Assembly: GCF_910587525.1 (NCBI RefSeq)
Contig: NZ_CAJULS010000002.1
Coordinates: 29,715-62,265 of the forward strand
Reading direction: 5' to 3'
DNA length: 32,551 bases
From: an uncultured Oscillibacter sp.
GTDB taxonomy: Bacteria; Bacillota; Clostridia; Oscillospirales; Oscillospiraceae
Part shown: piece by piece, positions 15,004 through 23,407 of the stretch
How the letters are laid out: every line of letters begins with the position of its first letter
Numbering within the stretch: the first letter of the stretch is position 1
Program-made: the position numbers and the translations under genes
The notes under the pieces: generated by a model
The model's database searches: none
What the model was told of the DNA's origin: nothing
Seen by the model: only the letters and a program-made list of their open reading frames with translations

Positions 15004-16884
15004 ATGAGTGAACCGTTTGTCTTTGATCCCCGCCACAGCTTCTGTAAAACGCCCTTCGGCGCTGTTCCCTGCGGCGCCGCTGTGACCCTCTGCTGCCGTC
15101 CTCTGGCCTCCGAGGGCTTCACCCACTGCGCCGTCATTCTGCGGGGGGAGTTCTCCGGTTCGGAAAGAGAGATCGAATTTGCCCGGGAGGGGCCGGAGGG
15201 GGACCGCATCCGCTTCTCGGCGGAAATCTGCGCCCCGCAGGAACCAGAGCTGATGTGGTATCACTTCCGGTTTTGGCGGGACGACGGGGCCGGCTGCACT
15301 CTGGACCGCTCCGGCTACCGCAGCGATGGACAGACGGACCCCTGGCAGCTGACAGTTTATGAGGAAACTCCTACGCCACAATGGTTCGGCGCCGGCGTCT
15401 CCTACCAGATTTTTCCTGACCGCTTCTGCCGCTTTGCCGTCCCGGACCCCTCCGGCATGGTGGGAAACCGCTGGGTCCACGAGAACTGGTCCGATCCGCC
15501 GGCCTGGCAGGCCGATGCGGACGGGGAGGTCCGAAACCGGGACTTCTTCGGCGGCTCTCTGGCAGGTATTCTCTCCAAGCTCCCCTACCTGGCGGAGCTG
15601 GGCGTCTCCGCTCTCTATCTCTGCCCCATTTTTGAGTCCGCCTCCAACCACCGCTATAATACGGCAGATTACTCTAAGATCGACCCCATGCTAGGCACAG
15701 AGGAGGATTTCCGCACCTTGTGCGCCAGAGCCGGAGATTTGGGCATTCGGGTAATTTTGGATGGCGTGTTTAACCACACAGGCTCTCAGAGCCTCTATTT
15801 TAACGAGGACGGCTTTTATCCCACTTTAGGCGCGGCCCAAAGTCCCGACAGCCCCTACGCCGGCTGGTTCTCCTTTCATCCCTGGCCCTCGGATTATGAT
15901 GCCTGGTGGGGCATCCGTACGCTGCCCGCCGTCCGGGAGGAAAGTCCCAGCTATATTGATTACATCATTGAGGGGGAGAACTCCATCATCCGCCGCTGGC
16001 TCCGGGCCGGGGCCTCTGGCTGGCGGCTGGACGTGGCTGACGAGCTTCCTGACTGGTTTATTGAAAAAATCCGCTCTGTTATGGAACGGGACTTTCCAGA
16101 CGCGTTCCTCCTGGGAGAGGTCTGGGAGGATGCCAGCACCAAGGTGGCCTACTCCCAGCGGCGGCGGTACCTGCTGGGCCGGGAGCTCCACAGCGTGATG
16201 AATTATCCCTTCCGCTCTTCCCTGCTGACCTCTCTCCGGGAAGAACGGGCGGAGCTCTTTCAGGAGACCATGGAGACCCTGCGGGAGAACTATCCTCCGC
16301 AGGCCTTTTACTCCGCCATGAACTTCCTGGGCACTCACGATACCCCCCGGGTGCTGACAGCCCTGGGGGCCGACGTCCTGCCGGAGAGCAAGGAGGCCCG
16401 GGCAAATTACCGCCTCTCCCCCGGCGAGCGGGCCCGGGGCCTCGCCCGGCTGCGGCTGGCTGCCCTGGTGCTCTTCGCCTTTCCCGGCACTCCCACGGTG
16501 TTCTATGGGGATGAGGCCGGAATGGAGGGCTTTGAGGACCCCTTTAACCGGGGGACCTATCCCTGGGGCGGCGAGGACCAGGACCTGCTGGCCTGGTTCC
16601 GGCTGCTGGGCCGGCTGCGGCGGGACCAGCTTCCTCTGCAAAGGGGAGCCCTGCAATGGCTGGAGGCCTCCGGTCCCCTGCTGGCCTTTTCCCGGGAATG
16701 GGAGGGGCAGCGGCTGACGGCGGTGGTCAACGCCTCGGAGGCGACCCGGCTCCTTACCCTCCCCTGGGACGGCGGCCCTGCGGAGGACCTGCTCACCGGA
16801 CAGCAGTTCGCTCCAGCGGAAACCACGCTGGAGCTGTCTCTCCCCTCCCTCACCGGTTTTCTGCTGGCGGAGACGCCCGGCTAA
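15004..16884 (+). CDS. GH13 alpha-amylase, neopullulanase/maltogenic type
   Basis: A 626-residue glycoside hydrolase. An N-terminal beta domain (about 1-125) resembles the one in cyclomaltodextrinase/neopullulanase enzymes. The barrel has region I D253-GVFNH, region II GWRLD with the nucleophile D343, region III with acid/base E372 (GEVWE), and region IV H445-D446. No signal peptide is present, so it should act on imported malto-oligosaccharides in the cytoplasm. GAGGAG lies nine bases before ATG 15004; an in-frame extension to 14770 overlaps PBP2. Substrate among pullulan, cyclodextrin and maltodextrin cannot be fixed from motifs. Its place between PBP2 and parA has no obvious functional meaning. 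Confidence 0.88.
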   Translation: MSEPFVFDPRHSFCKTPFGAVPCGAAVTLCCRPLASEGFTHCAVILRGEFSGSEREIEFAREGPEGDRIRFSAEICAPQEPELMWYHFRFWRDDGAGCTLDRSGYRSDGQTDPWQLTVYEETPTPQWFGAGVSYQIFPDRFCRFAVPDPSGMVGNRWVHENWSDPPAWQADADGEVRNRDFFGGSLAGILSKLPYLAELGVSALYLCPIFESASNHRYNTADYSKIDPMLGTEEDFRTLCARAGDLGIRVILDGVFNHTGSQSLYFNEDGFYPTLGAAQSPDSPYAGWFSFHPWPSDYDAWWGIRTLPAVREESPSYIDYIIEGENSIIRRWLRAGASGWRLDVADELPDWFIEKIRSVMERDFPDAFLLGEVWEDASTKVAYSQRRRYLLGRELHSVMNYPFRSSLLTSLREERAELFQETMETLRENYPPQAFYSAMNFLGTHDTPRVLTALGADVLPESKEARANYRLSPGERARGLARLRLAALVLFAFPGTPTVFYGDEAGMEGFEDPFNRGTYPWGGEDQDLLAWFRLLGRLRRDQLPLQRGALQWLEASGPLLAFSREWEGQRLTAVVNASEATRLLTLPWDGGPAEDLLTGQQFAPAETTLELSLPSLTGFLLAETPG

Positions 16885-16914
16885 GAAGCCCTATTCACAG
16901 GCGTTGAACGCCGT

Positions 16915-16945
16915 CTGGACGGGTCCTTTTGCGCCCGTCCAGTAT
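16915..16945 (+). terminator. Probable terminator after the amylase gene
   Basis: CTGGACGGG (16915-16923) pairs perfectly with CCCGTCCAG (16934-16942). The tract that follows (TATTCCCCC) is a weak U-run, so termination may be partial. A second stem, TTCGGCGGC (16991-16999) with GCCGCCGAA (17020-17028), lies just before parS. Confidence 0.5.
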
Positions 16946-17031
16946 TCCCCCTTCTTTGAATACAGCTTCTAAAAATATGGCTTTTCCCCATTCGGCGGCT
17001 TCGAGACTCCGGTCCCGGGGCCGCCGAAAAT

Positions 17032-17047
17032 TGTTTCACGTGAAACA
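17032..17047. other. parS site 1 (perfect)
   Basis: TGTTTCACGTGAAACA is an exact 16-bp match to the bacterial parS palindrome, the ParB nucleation site. It lies 160 bases upstream of parA. Confidence 0.97.
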
Positions 17048-17093
17048 TTCTTTCTGCCGCCGTAAATTTATATCACATTTTACACATTTAACC

Positions 17094-17122
17094 TTGCAAG
17101 GGATGTTCTCCCCTGATATAAT
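17094..17122 (+). promoter_or_regulatory. Promoter of parAB
   Basis: TTGCAA (17094-17099) and an extended TG-A-TATAAT (17114-17122) with a 17-base spacer. It lies about 50 bases from parS site 1, so ParB spreading from parS could affect its own transcription. Confidence 0.85.
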
Positions 17123-17208
17123 GTTCTCTATATGAGACCCCGCCCATGTCAGTTCGCGGCGGGCACAAACAGGCGCACCGCGCCTGAGTTTGGAAAGTAG
17201 GTGCCTCC

Positions 17209-17967
17209 GTGGCAAAGATTATCGCCATTGTCAACCAAAAGGGCGGAGTCGGCAAGACCACCACCTGTGTCAACCTCTCCGCCGCCCTCACCGAAAACGG
17301 AAAAAGGGTATTGCTCTGCGACTTTGATCCCCAGGCCAATTCCACGTCCGGCATGGGAGTGGACAAGACTGTCTCCAAGGGAATCTACGATGTGCTGATC
17401 GGTGAGATCCCCGCCGCCTCCGCTCTGGTACATACCAAATACGGCGATGTGCTTCCCTCCAACAAGGCTCTGGCCGGAGCAGGCATCGAGCTGATCGGTA
17501 TGGAGCGTCGGGAATTTCTCTTGAAAGAGGCCCTGGGCCAGGTCAGCGATAACTACGACTATGTGTTTATCGACTGCCCCCCCTCTTTGGAGCTGCTGAC
17601 TCTCAACGCCCTCTGCGCCGCCGACGCCATTCTGGTGCCGGTACAGGGGGAGTATTTCGCCCTGGAGGGCCTCAGCGACCTGATGAACACCGTGCGCATT
17701 GTCCGCCGCTCCCTGAATCCCCAGCTGGAGATGGAGGGCGTGCTGCTGACCATGTTCGACGGGCGGACCAATCTCTCCCTTCAGGTGGCGGAGGAGGTTA
17801 AGCACTACTTCCCCGGCAAGGTGTACGCCACCGTCATTCCCCGAAATGTCCGCCTCTCCGAGGCCCCCAGCCACGGAAAGCCCATCAGCGCCTACGACCG
17901 CACCTCCCGGGGCGCGGAATCATATGCAGCGCTGGCGGCGGAGTTCTTGAAAAAGCAGGGCGCTTAA
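17209..17967 (+). CDS. parA: Chromosome partitioning ATPase ParA (Soj)
   Basis: A 252-residue ParA-family ATPase that, with ParB on parS, moves or orders origin regions. It has the deviant Walker A motif KGGVGKTTT (11-19), the DFDPQAN segment (about 39-45) and a Walker B-like YVFIDCPPS (about 117-125). Length is standard for chromosomal Soj. The start is GTG 17209; its Shine-Dalgarno (AAGTAGGTG) is imperfect. ParB follows after 23 bases. Confidence 0.95.
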   Translation: MAKIIAIVNQKGGVGKTTTCVNLSAALTENGKRVLLCDFDPQANSTSGMGVDKTVSKGIYDVLIGEIPAASALVHTKYGDVLPSNKALAGAGIELIGMERREFLLKEALGQVSDNYDYVFIDCPPSLELLTLNALCAADAILVPVQGEYFALEGLSDLMNTVRIVRRSLNPQLEMEGVLLTMFDGRTNLSLQVAEEVKHYFPGKVYATVIPRNVRLSEAPSHGKPISAYDRTSRGAESYAALAAEFLKKQGA

Positions 17968-17990
17968 CGCCCTTTTGAAAGGAGCACTAC

Positions 17991-18890
17991 ATGGCATCCA
18001 AAAAGCCCACCGGCCTTGGCCGGGGCCTCGGCGCCCTGTTGGGCGACGACGTATTAAAAACAGAATCCTCCGGCAGTCTGTCCCTGCCCATCTCCCAGGT
18101 GGAGACCTGTTCCTCCCAGCCCCGGAAGCTCTTTGACGATGCGGCGCTGGCGGAGCTGGCGGACTCCATTCGGGAGCACGGCATCATTCAGCCCCTGACC
18201 GTGCGGAAGCTCTCCTCCGGCTATTACCAGATCATTGCCGGGGAGCGGCGCTGGCGGGCCGCCCGGCTGGCGGGACTGACTGAGGTCCCTGCCATTGTCA
18301 TTGAGGCCGATGACCGCAAGGCCGCGGAGCTGGCCATGATTGAGAACCTCCAGCGGGAGGATCTGAACCCCATGGAGGAGGCCGCCGGTTTTCAGTCTCT
18401 TATGGAAAACTACCACATGACCCAGGAGGAGGCGGCACAGCGGGTGGGAAAATCCCGCAGCGCCGTGGCCAACGCGCTGCGGCTGCTGGGCCTGACGCCC
18501 ACTGTCCGGGAGATGGTGGAGCAGGGAAAGCTCTCCGCTGGCCACGCCCGGGCGCTGCTGCCCCTCTCCCCTGCCGTGCAGGAGAGTACAGCCGCCATGG
18601 TGGTCCTCCAGGAGCTGTCCGTCCGGGAGACGGAGCGGCTGGCCAAAAAGATGGGAAAGCAGCCGCCCATTGAATCAGACCCGGCAGGGGACAAAAAGCC
18701 CTCCCTCGACGTAGACTATACCGCCGAGGCGCAAAAGGATCTCTCCTCCCGGCTGGGCCGCGGCGTGAAGATCGTCACCGGCCGGAAGAAGGGCCGTATT
18801 GAACTGGAGTATTACGGTGTGGACGACCTCAACGACCTGCTGGACGCCCTGGCCCTGATCCAAGTGAAGCGGAAGGGAGCGGAGGCATGA
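17991..18890 (+). CDS. parB: Chromosome partitioning protein ParB (Spo0J)
   Basis: A 299-residue ParB CTPase clamp. The N-terminus has the ParA-stimulating motif LGRGLGALLG (9-18). CTP-binding GERRWRAA (84-91) and ENLQRED (118-124) follow, then the HTH and a C-terminal dimerisation domain. Specificity positions are ParB-like: R156 (SRS), A162 (ANA), G167 (LRLLG) and G184 (AGHAR), matching the two perfect parS sites that flank the operon. GAAAGGAG precedes ATG 17991. The stop overlaps the next gene by four bases. Confidence 0.95.
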   Translation: MASKKPTGLGRGLGALLGDDVLKTESSGSLSLPISQVETCSSQPRKLFDDAALAELADSIREHGIIQPLTVRKLSSGYYQIIAGERRWRAARLAGLTEVPAIVIEADDRKAAELAMIENLQREDLNPMEEAAGFQSLMENYHMTQEEAAQRVGKSRSAVANALRLLGLTPTVREMVEQGKLSAGHARALLPLSPAVQESTAAMVVLQELSVRETERLAKKMGKQPPIESDPAGDKKPSLDVDYTAEAQKDLSSRLGRGVKIVTGRKKGRIELEYYGVDDLNDLLDALALIQVKRKGAEA

Positions 18891-19432
18891 AGCTGGAACG
18901 GCGAAACGGCACCGGAGAGCCCGCCTCCCCCGCTCCGGAGGAGACGCCCTCCTCCGGTTCCGGCGAAAAAAAGCCGGTTATCGTCTATATTTTCGTCCTC
19001 TTCACTGTGGCCCTTCTGCTGATGATCTGGTCCCTCTTCTCCCACCAGCGGAGCAATACCGAGGCCATCGGACGGCTCCAGGGCTCCGTCTCCGCCATGC
19101 AGGAGGTGCAGGAGCTCCAAGAGCGGGTTATCACACTCCAGGAGGCGCTGGACGACGCCCAGGCGGAGGCCGATTTGCAGACCCGGCGGGCAACCGAGAC
19201 CCAGGAGTTATACGACCGCCTCCTTCGCCAGACCGACGCGCTGTATTACCTGTACGCCTTGCAGCAGCAGTATCTGCTCCGGGACTTCGAGGGCTGCCGG
19301 GAGACCATCCGGACCATGGAGGACGGCGATATGGTAAAGCTCCTCCCAGACGGCGGCGGCGCTGTGGACGTCACCAGCCCCGCACTCCGGTATCGGGAGC
19401 TGAAAGAGGCCGTAGAGGCTCTGGAGGGCTGA
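18887..19432 (+). CDS. Single-pass membrane coiled-coil protein linked to parAB
   Basis: A 181-residue protein with a Pro/Ser/Glu-rich N-terminal segment, one membrane helix (about 31-51) and a long coiled coil (about 55-115), ending in a globular region of about 60 residues. I do not recognise a family. The ATG overlaps the parB stop (ATGA), indicating translational coupling with parB. With no signal cleavage site and a short N-terminal side, the coiled coil is most likely outside the cytoplasm by the positive-inside rule, but this is not certain. A membrane partner or anchor for the segregation machinery is a reasonable hypothesis only. Confidence 0.8.
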   Translation: MKLERRNGTGEPASPAPEETPSSGSGEKKPVIVYIFVLFTVALLLMIWSLFSHQRSNTEAIGRLQGSVSAMQEVQELQERVITLQEALDDAQAEADLQTRRATETQELYDRLLRQTDALYYLYALQQQYLLRDFEGCRETIRTMEDGDMVKLLPDGGGAVDVTSPALRYRELKEAVEALEG

Positions 19433-19532
19433 ACCGATGCAAAAAGACGGGATGCGGCACGGTGAAACGACTGGCATTGCCCTCCCGGAAACCCTGCGGC
19501 CCCCTGCTGGAGGAAACATAATTTACTCTCAT

Positions 19533-19548
19533 TGTTTCACGTGAAACA
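19533..19548. other. parS site 2 (perfect)
   Basis: A second exact TGTTTCACGTGAAACA, 2.5 kb from site 1, in the gap between the parAB operon and serS and 38 bases before the serS start. Together the two sites bracket parAB. Confidence 0.97.
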
Positions 19549-19586
19549 TTCACAAGATACTGATTGAAATTTGAGGTGAACCAACC

Positions 19587-20891
19587 ATGTTGGACATGAA
19601 ATTCATCCGGGAGAACCCGGAGATCGTTAAGGAAAACATTAAAAAGAAATTCCAGGACCAGAAACTCCCCCTTGTGGACGAGGCCATTGACCTGGACACC
19701 AGGCGGCGGGCCGCCATCGCCGAAGCCGACCAGCTGCGCTCTGCCCGGAACACCCTCTCCAAACAGGTGGGAATGCTGATGGGCCAGGCCAAAAAGGACC
19801 CCTCCAAGCTGGAAGAGGCGGAAAAGGTCAAGGCACAGGTCAAGGCCGGCGCCGAGCGCCTTGCGGAGCTGGAGCAGCAGGAGACGGAGCTGGAGGCGGA
19901 GCTGCACAAGCGGATGCTCCTGATTCCCCAGATCATCGACCCGTCTGTTCCCATCGGCAGGGACGACAGCGAAAACGTGGAGGTGGAGCGCTTCGGTGAG
20001 GCCAAAACGCCGGACTTCCCCATTCCCTACCACACGGAGATCATGGAGTCCTTCGACGGCATCGACCTGGACGCCGCGGGGCGGGTCTCCGGCAACGGGT
20101 TTTACTACCTCTTGGGAGACATTGCCCGCCTCCACGAGGCGGTGCTGGCCTACGGCCGGGACTTCATGATCGGCAAGGGCTTCACCTACTGCATCCCCCC
20201 CTTTATGATCCACGGCAACGTGGTGGAGGGCGTCATGAGCCAGACGGACATGGACGGCATGATGTATAAGATTGAGGGCGAGGACCTGTATCTCATCGGC
20301 ACCAGCGAGCACTCCATGATCGGCCGGTTTATTGACCAGATCGTACCCAATGAGAAACTGCCTCAGACACTCACCTCCTACTCCCCCTGCTTCCGTAAGG
20401 AAAAGGGCGCCCACGGCATCGAGGAGCGGGGCGTGTACCGCATTCACCAGTTTGAAAAGCAAGAGATGATTGTGGTCTGCAAGCCCGGGGAGAGCCGGGA
20501 CTGGTATGAGAAGCTGTGGCGGTACTCCGTGGAGCTGTTCCGGTCCCTGGACATCCCCGTGCGGCAGCTGGAGTGCTGCTCCGGCGACCTGGCGGATTTG
20601 AAAGTGAAGTCCTGCGACATTGAGGCCTGGAGCCCCCGGCAGCAGAAGTATTTCGAGGTCTGCTCCTGCTCCAACCTGGGCGACGCCCAGGCCCGCCGGC
20701 TCCGCATCCGCTACAAGGACGAGAGCGGCAAAACCCAGCTGTGCCACACCCTGAACAACACCTGCGTGGCCCCGCCCCGGATGCTCATCGCCTTCCTGGA
20801 GAACAATCTCCAGGCAGACGGCACCGTATTGATTCCGGAGGTCCTGCGGCCCTATATGGGCGGCAAAGAGAAGCTGACACCCAAAGCCTAA
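19587..20891 (+). CDS. serS: Seryl-tRNA synthetase, archaeal-like
   Basis: A 434-residue class II synthetase charging tRNA-Ser. It has the N-terminal helical tRNA-binding arm (about 1-110) and the catalytic core with motif 2 CFRKEKGAHG and motif 3 HTLNNTCVAPPR. Several stretches (IEGEDLYLIGTSEH, GAHG...RIHQF, CKPGES, DIEAW) look closer to archaeal SerRS as I remember it than to the usual bacterial form, whose motif 3 reads LNGSGLAVGR. The motif 3 arginine is kept. GAGGTGA lies upstream of ATG 19587. No T-box leader is present; the 154-base gap contains parS. Confidence 0.92.
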   Translation: MLDMKFIRENPEIVKENIKKKFQDQKLPLVDEAIDLDTRRRAAIAEADQLRSARNTLSKQVGMLMGQAKKDPSKLEEAEKVKAQVKAGAERLAELEQQETELEAELHKRMLLIPQIIDPSVPIGRDDSENVEVERFGEAKTPDFPIPYHTEIMESFDGIDLDAAGRVSGNGFYYLLGDIARLHEAVLAYGRDFMIGKGFTYCIPPFMIHGNVVEGVMSQTDMDGMMYKIEGEDLYLIGTSEHSMIGRFIDQIVPNEKLPQTLTSYSPCFRKEKGAHGIEERGVYRIHQFEKQEMIVVCKPGESRDWYEKLWRYSVELFRSLDIPVRQLECCSGDLADLKVKSCDIEAWSPRQQKYFEVCSCSNLGDAQARRLRIRYKDESGKTQLCHTLNNTCVAPPRMLIAFLENNLQADGTVLIPEVLRPYMGGKEKLTPKA

Positions 20892-20895
20892 GAAT

Positions 20896-20960
20896 CAAAA
20901 GTTTCGCTCAAGCCTTTTCAAGGGCTTGCGGGGGTACAGGGGGCGGCGGCCCCCTGGGGA
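20896..20960 (+). repeat. Double-hairpin element after serS
   Basis: CAAGCC (20909-20914) pairs with GGCTTG (20923-20928), and CAGGGGGC (20937-20944) pairs with GCCCCCTG (20949-20956). No T-run follows. Such paired hairpins after genes look like small dispersed elements of gut Clostridia, from memory. It may act as mRNA 3'-end protection or a weak terminator. Confidence 0.5.
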
Positions 20961-21009
20961 TGCATCAAATCACAGTAGACACAAGAGACTGAACAAGAGG
21001 TGAAACTCA

Positions 21010-22056
21010 ATAGCACAAACTCCTTCCCCACCCCGTGACGCCGCAGGAGACTTTCTCAGGGCGCTGGCAATCACCGGCGTAATCCTGATTCACGTCTCTA
21101 CCGGCGGATTCAGCCGCCCCCCAGGCTCCTTTGACTGGCTTTCCGCCCTGTTCTGGGCATCCGTCAGCCGCGCCAGCGTGCCCATCTTCCTGATGCTCAC
21201 CGGGGCGCTGATGCTGGACCCCCGCCGGGAACTCACCATCCGGCAGCTGTGGCTCCGAAAGATCCCCCGGCTGCTGGCGGCGCTGCTGGCCTGGGCCCTG
21301 ATCTACCGGCTGTGGCGGATGGCATTTTACGGCGGCGGGCTCACCGTCCCAGGAACGGCGGACGCCGTCAAACAGGTCCTGGCGTTCCACCACCAAAATC
21401 ACCTGTATTATCTGCACATCGCCCTGCTGGTCTACGCCCTGCTTCCCATGACCCGGGTCATCACCGCCCACGCGGACCGGCATACGCTGGAGTACCTGGT
21501 GATTCTGTGGGCCGTTCTGGGCATTCTCTATCCCACGTTCAAGGGATGCTGGCCCCTGACCCTGCTTCGAGGTATTCCCACCCAATACGGGCTGAACCTG
21601 GCCTACACCAGCGTGGGCTACGGGCTGTTGGGCTGGTATCTGCGAAAGTACGCCGCCTCCCCCAGGCCCTGGGCCCTGACCGCCGCCGCAGGATTTCTAA
21701 TTATCTACGGCGGAACTGCCGTCCTCTCTCTGGGAGAGGGCGGACTGAACGAGACGCTGCTGGAAGGGACCAGTCCCGGCACGGCACTGCTGGCCGCCGG
21801 AATCTGCGGCTGGGCCTTCTCCGCACTGAAAGAGCGGCAGCCGCCGCCATCGCTCCACACCCTGTCCCGGGCCTCCTTCTGCGTGTATCTGGTCCACCTG
21901 CTCCCCTACTGGGAGCTGGGACGGCTGGGGCTCAGTGCCGTCACCGGACCCTGTCTCCTCTTCATCCCTCTGACCGCCGCCGCTGTGCTGGCCTGTTCCC
22001 TGGCAGTGTGGGCGGTTCTCATCCATATTCCCATTGTGGGAAAATGGCTCGTTTAA
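21010..22056 (+). CDS. Membrane acyltransferase (acyltransferase 3 family), probable ATA start
   Basis: A polytopic membrane protein with about ten hydrophobic segments, probably transferring acyl groups to surface polysaccharide or peptidoglycan. Reading the frame upstream of the first standard start (GTG 21178) gives a conserved-looking N-terminus: RDAAGDFLRALAITGVILIH, the typical first helix with the family Arg and His. No ATG, GTG or TTG occurs between the in-frame TGA at 21001 and that point. AAGAGGTGA (20995-21003) sits six bases before ATA 21010, so ATA is the likely start, giving 348 residues, a normal family length. Alternatives are start at GTG 21178 (292 residues, first helix lost) or a mutated, poorly expressed gene. 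Confidence 0.65.
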   Translation: MAQTPSPPRDAAGDFLRALAITGVILIHVSTGGFSRPPGSFDWLSALFWASVSRASVPIFLMLTGALMLDPRRELTIRQLWLRKIPRLLAALLAWALIYRLWRMAFYGGGLTVPGTADAVKQVLAFHHQNHLYYLHIALLVYALLPMTRVITAHADRHTLEYLVILWAVLGILYPTFKGCWPLTLLRGIPTQYGLNLAYTSVGYGLLGWYLRKYAASPRPWALTAAAGFLIIYGGTAVLSLGEGGLNETLLEGTSPGTALLAAGICGWAFSALKERQPPPSLHTLSRASFCVYLVHLLPYWELGRLGLSAVTGPCLLFIPLTAAAVLACSLAVWAVLIHIPIVGKWLV

Positions 22057-22061
22057 TTCCG

Positions 22062-22092
22062 ATTTGTATATTTTCTTATTCTTTATACAAAT
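22062..22092. promoter_or_regulatory. A/T-rich perfect inverted repeat
   Basis: ATTTGTATA (22062-22070) and TATACAAAT (22084-22092) are perfect 9-base arms around a 13-base T-rich spacer. It lies just after the acyltransferase stop and about 100 bases before the PilZ gene. It could be an operator or a weak bidirectional terminator. Confidence 0.5.
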
Positions 22093-22191
22093 AGAAATCA
22101 TTTTCAGCTCCCTTCCAACCAATACTGTTCCTCCCCCGCCCCTGGCAGAACGACTGCGCCAAGAGGCAAATCCAAGAAAAGGCGGTGCCAT

Positions 22192-22938
22192 ATGAGCATT
22201 TTTTCATCTCTTTTCTCCAGAGAAACTGAGGACGACTACGAGCTGGAGGCCGGCCAGAGCACGGACGGAAAAACCGGCCAGTCCAACAGCGCCACCACAG
22301 GAGAGCTGTGCGAGGGAATGCGCATTGATGTGACAACCCCGGACGGAACGCCGCTGCTGGCGGGAAAGATCACAGCCCTCACCTCCACCACACTGACGCT
22401 GGAGCGTCTGCCCGGCGGGCTGGCATTCAAGATCTGCAGCCTGGAGGCCGCCGTATGCGCCAGCGGGTATGACAAGAAAATGATACCCATCAGCCTGCGG
22501 GCCACGGTTCAGGAGTCCACCCGAACTCTTCTCAAACTGAAAAATGTGCAGGTGGAAACCCACGCAGAAAACCGGGAGGCCTTCCGCCTGCCCCTCAGCG
22601 TCCCCGTGTCGCTGTACCGCTGGGACGACGAGCACTACAAGACGCCGGAGGAGTGCATCCTGGTGGACATCAGCACCGGCGGCGCCTGCGTGCAGTCGGA
22701 GTATATCCACTCTGAGGACGAGGTGCTGCGCATCCGCCTGAAGCTGGACGACTACACGCCCCTGAACTTCGTGGGCCAGATCGTGCGGTGCATTGAGCAC
22801 GAGCCGGGACAGTTCCGGTACGGCTTCCTCTTCGCCCAGCTGACGGAGGAGGAAATCACCTCCCTGAACAAAATTCTCTTCACGATGCAGACCGGCGTCA
22901 AGCGCACCCATATGCGCACGGAGATCGGCCACTGGTGA
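22192..22938 (+). CDS. PilZ-domain c-di-GMP receptor protein
   Basis: A 248-residue cytoplasmic protein. The N-terminal half (about 38-115) resembles the YcgR-type N domain, and the C-terminal half (about 125-240) is a PilZ domain. The c-di-GMP binding motifs are intact: RxxxR at R128 and R132, and DISTGG (159-164). It is therefore expected to bind c-di-GMP and act on a partner such as a flagellar motor, secretion or polysaccharide system. No such partner is encoded nearby and no diguanylate cyclase is in the window. The Shine-Dalgarno before ATG 22192 (AAGGCGGTG) is imperfect. Confidence 0.85.
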   Translation: MSIFSSLFSRETEDDYELEAGQSTDGKTGQSNSATTGELCEGMRIDVTTPDGTPLLAGKITALTSTTLTLERLPGGLAFKICSLEAAVCASGYDKKMIPISLRATVQESTRTLLKLKNVQVETHAENREAFRLPLSVPVSLYRWDDEHYKTPEECILVDISTGGACVQSEYIHSEDEVLRIRLKLDDYTPLNFVGQIVRCIEHEPGQFRYGFLFAQLTEEEITSLNKILFTMQTGVKRTHMRTEIGHW

Positions 22939-23002
22939 CCGGGCGGTCTTTTCATCCGCTTTGTATATTCCAAGGCATTCTATACCGAAAGGAATCACTT
23001 TT

Positions 23003-23407
23003 ATGGCCTCTGAGAAGAAAAGCACCTTTCTCACGGAGTTCAAGACCTTCATCGCCCGGGGAAATGTGATGGACATGGCTGTGGGCGTCATCATCGGCGG
23101 CGCCTTCTCCAACATTACCAACTCCCTGATCAACGACATCGTCATGCCCGTCCTGGGCATCTTCACCAGCAGCGTCTCCTTCGCGGAGCTGTCGCTGAAT
23201 ATCGGCAGCGCCGCCATTGCCTACGGCAACTTCATTCAGGCTGTGCTGAACTTCCTTATCATGGCCTTTGTGGTGTTCTGCCTGGTACGGACCATCAACC
23301 GCTTCCACCAGAAAAAGGAGGAGGCCGCTCCCCCCGCTCCGCCGGAGCCCTCCGGTGAGGAGAGGCTGCTGGCGGAGATCCGGGATCTCCTGAAGGAGCG
23401 GAGATGA
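23003..23407 (+). CDS. mscL: Large-conductance mechanosensitive channel
   Basis: A 134-residue MscL, which opens under membrane tension to relieve osmotic downshock. The N-terminal FKTFIARGNVMDMAVGVIIGGAF segment is split here as the pore helix region about 13-36; the second helix is at about 75-98. A charged C-terminal helix is preceded by a Pro-rich linker. AAAGGA precedes ATG 23003. The stop overlaps the rsmG start by four bases. Confidence 0.95.
   Translation: MASEKKSTFLTEFKTFIARGNVMDMAVGVIIGGAFSNITNSLINDIVMPVLGIFTSSVSFAELSLNIGSAAIAYGNFIQAVLNFLIMAFVVFCLVRTINRFHQKKEEAAPPAPPEPSGEERLLAEIRDLLKERR

Noticed and set aside
16687..16698. TTTTCCCGGGAA as a Noc binding site
   Set aside because: It matches 11 of 14 bases of the B. 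subtilis NBS but lies inside the amylase gene, and CCCGGG is common in this GC-rich DNA. Not distinguishable from chance.
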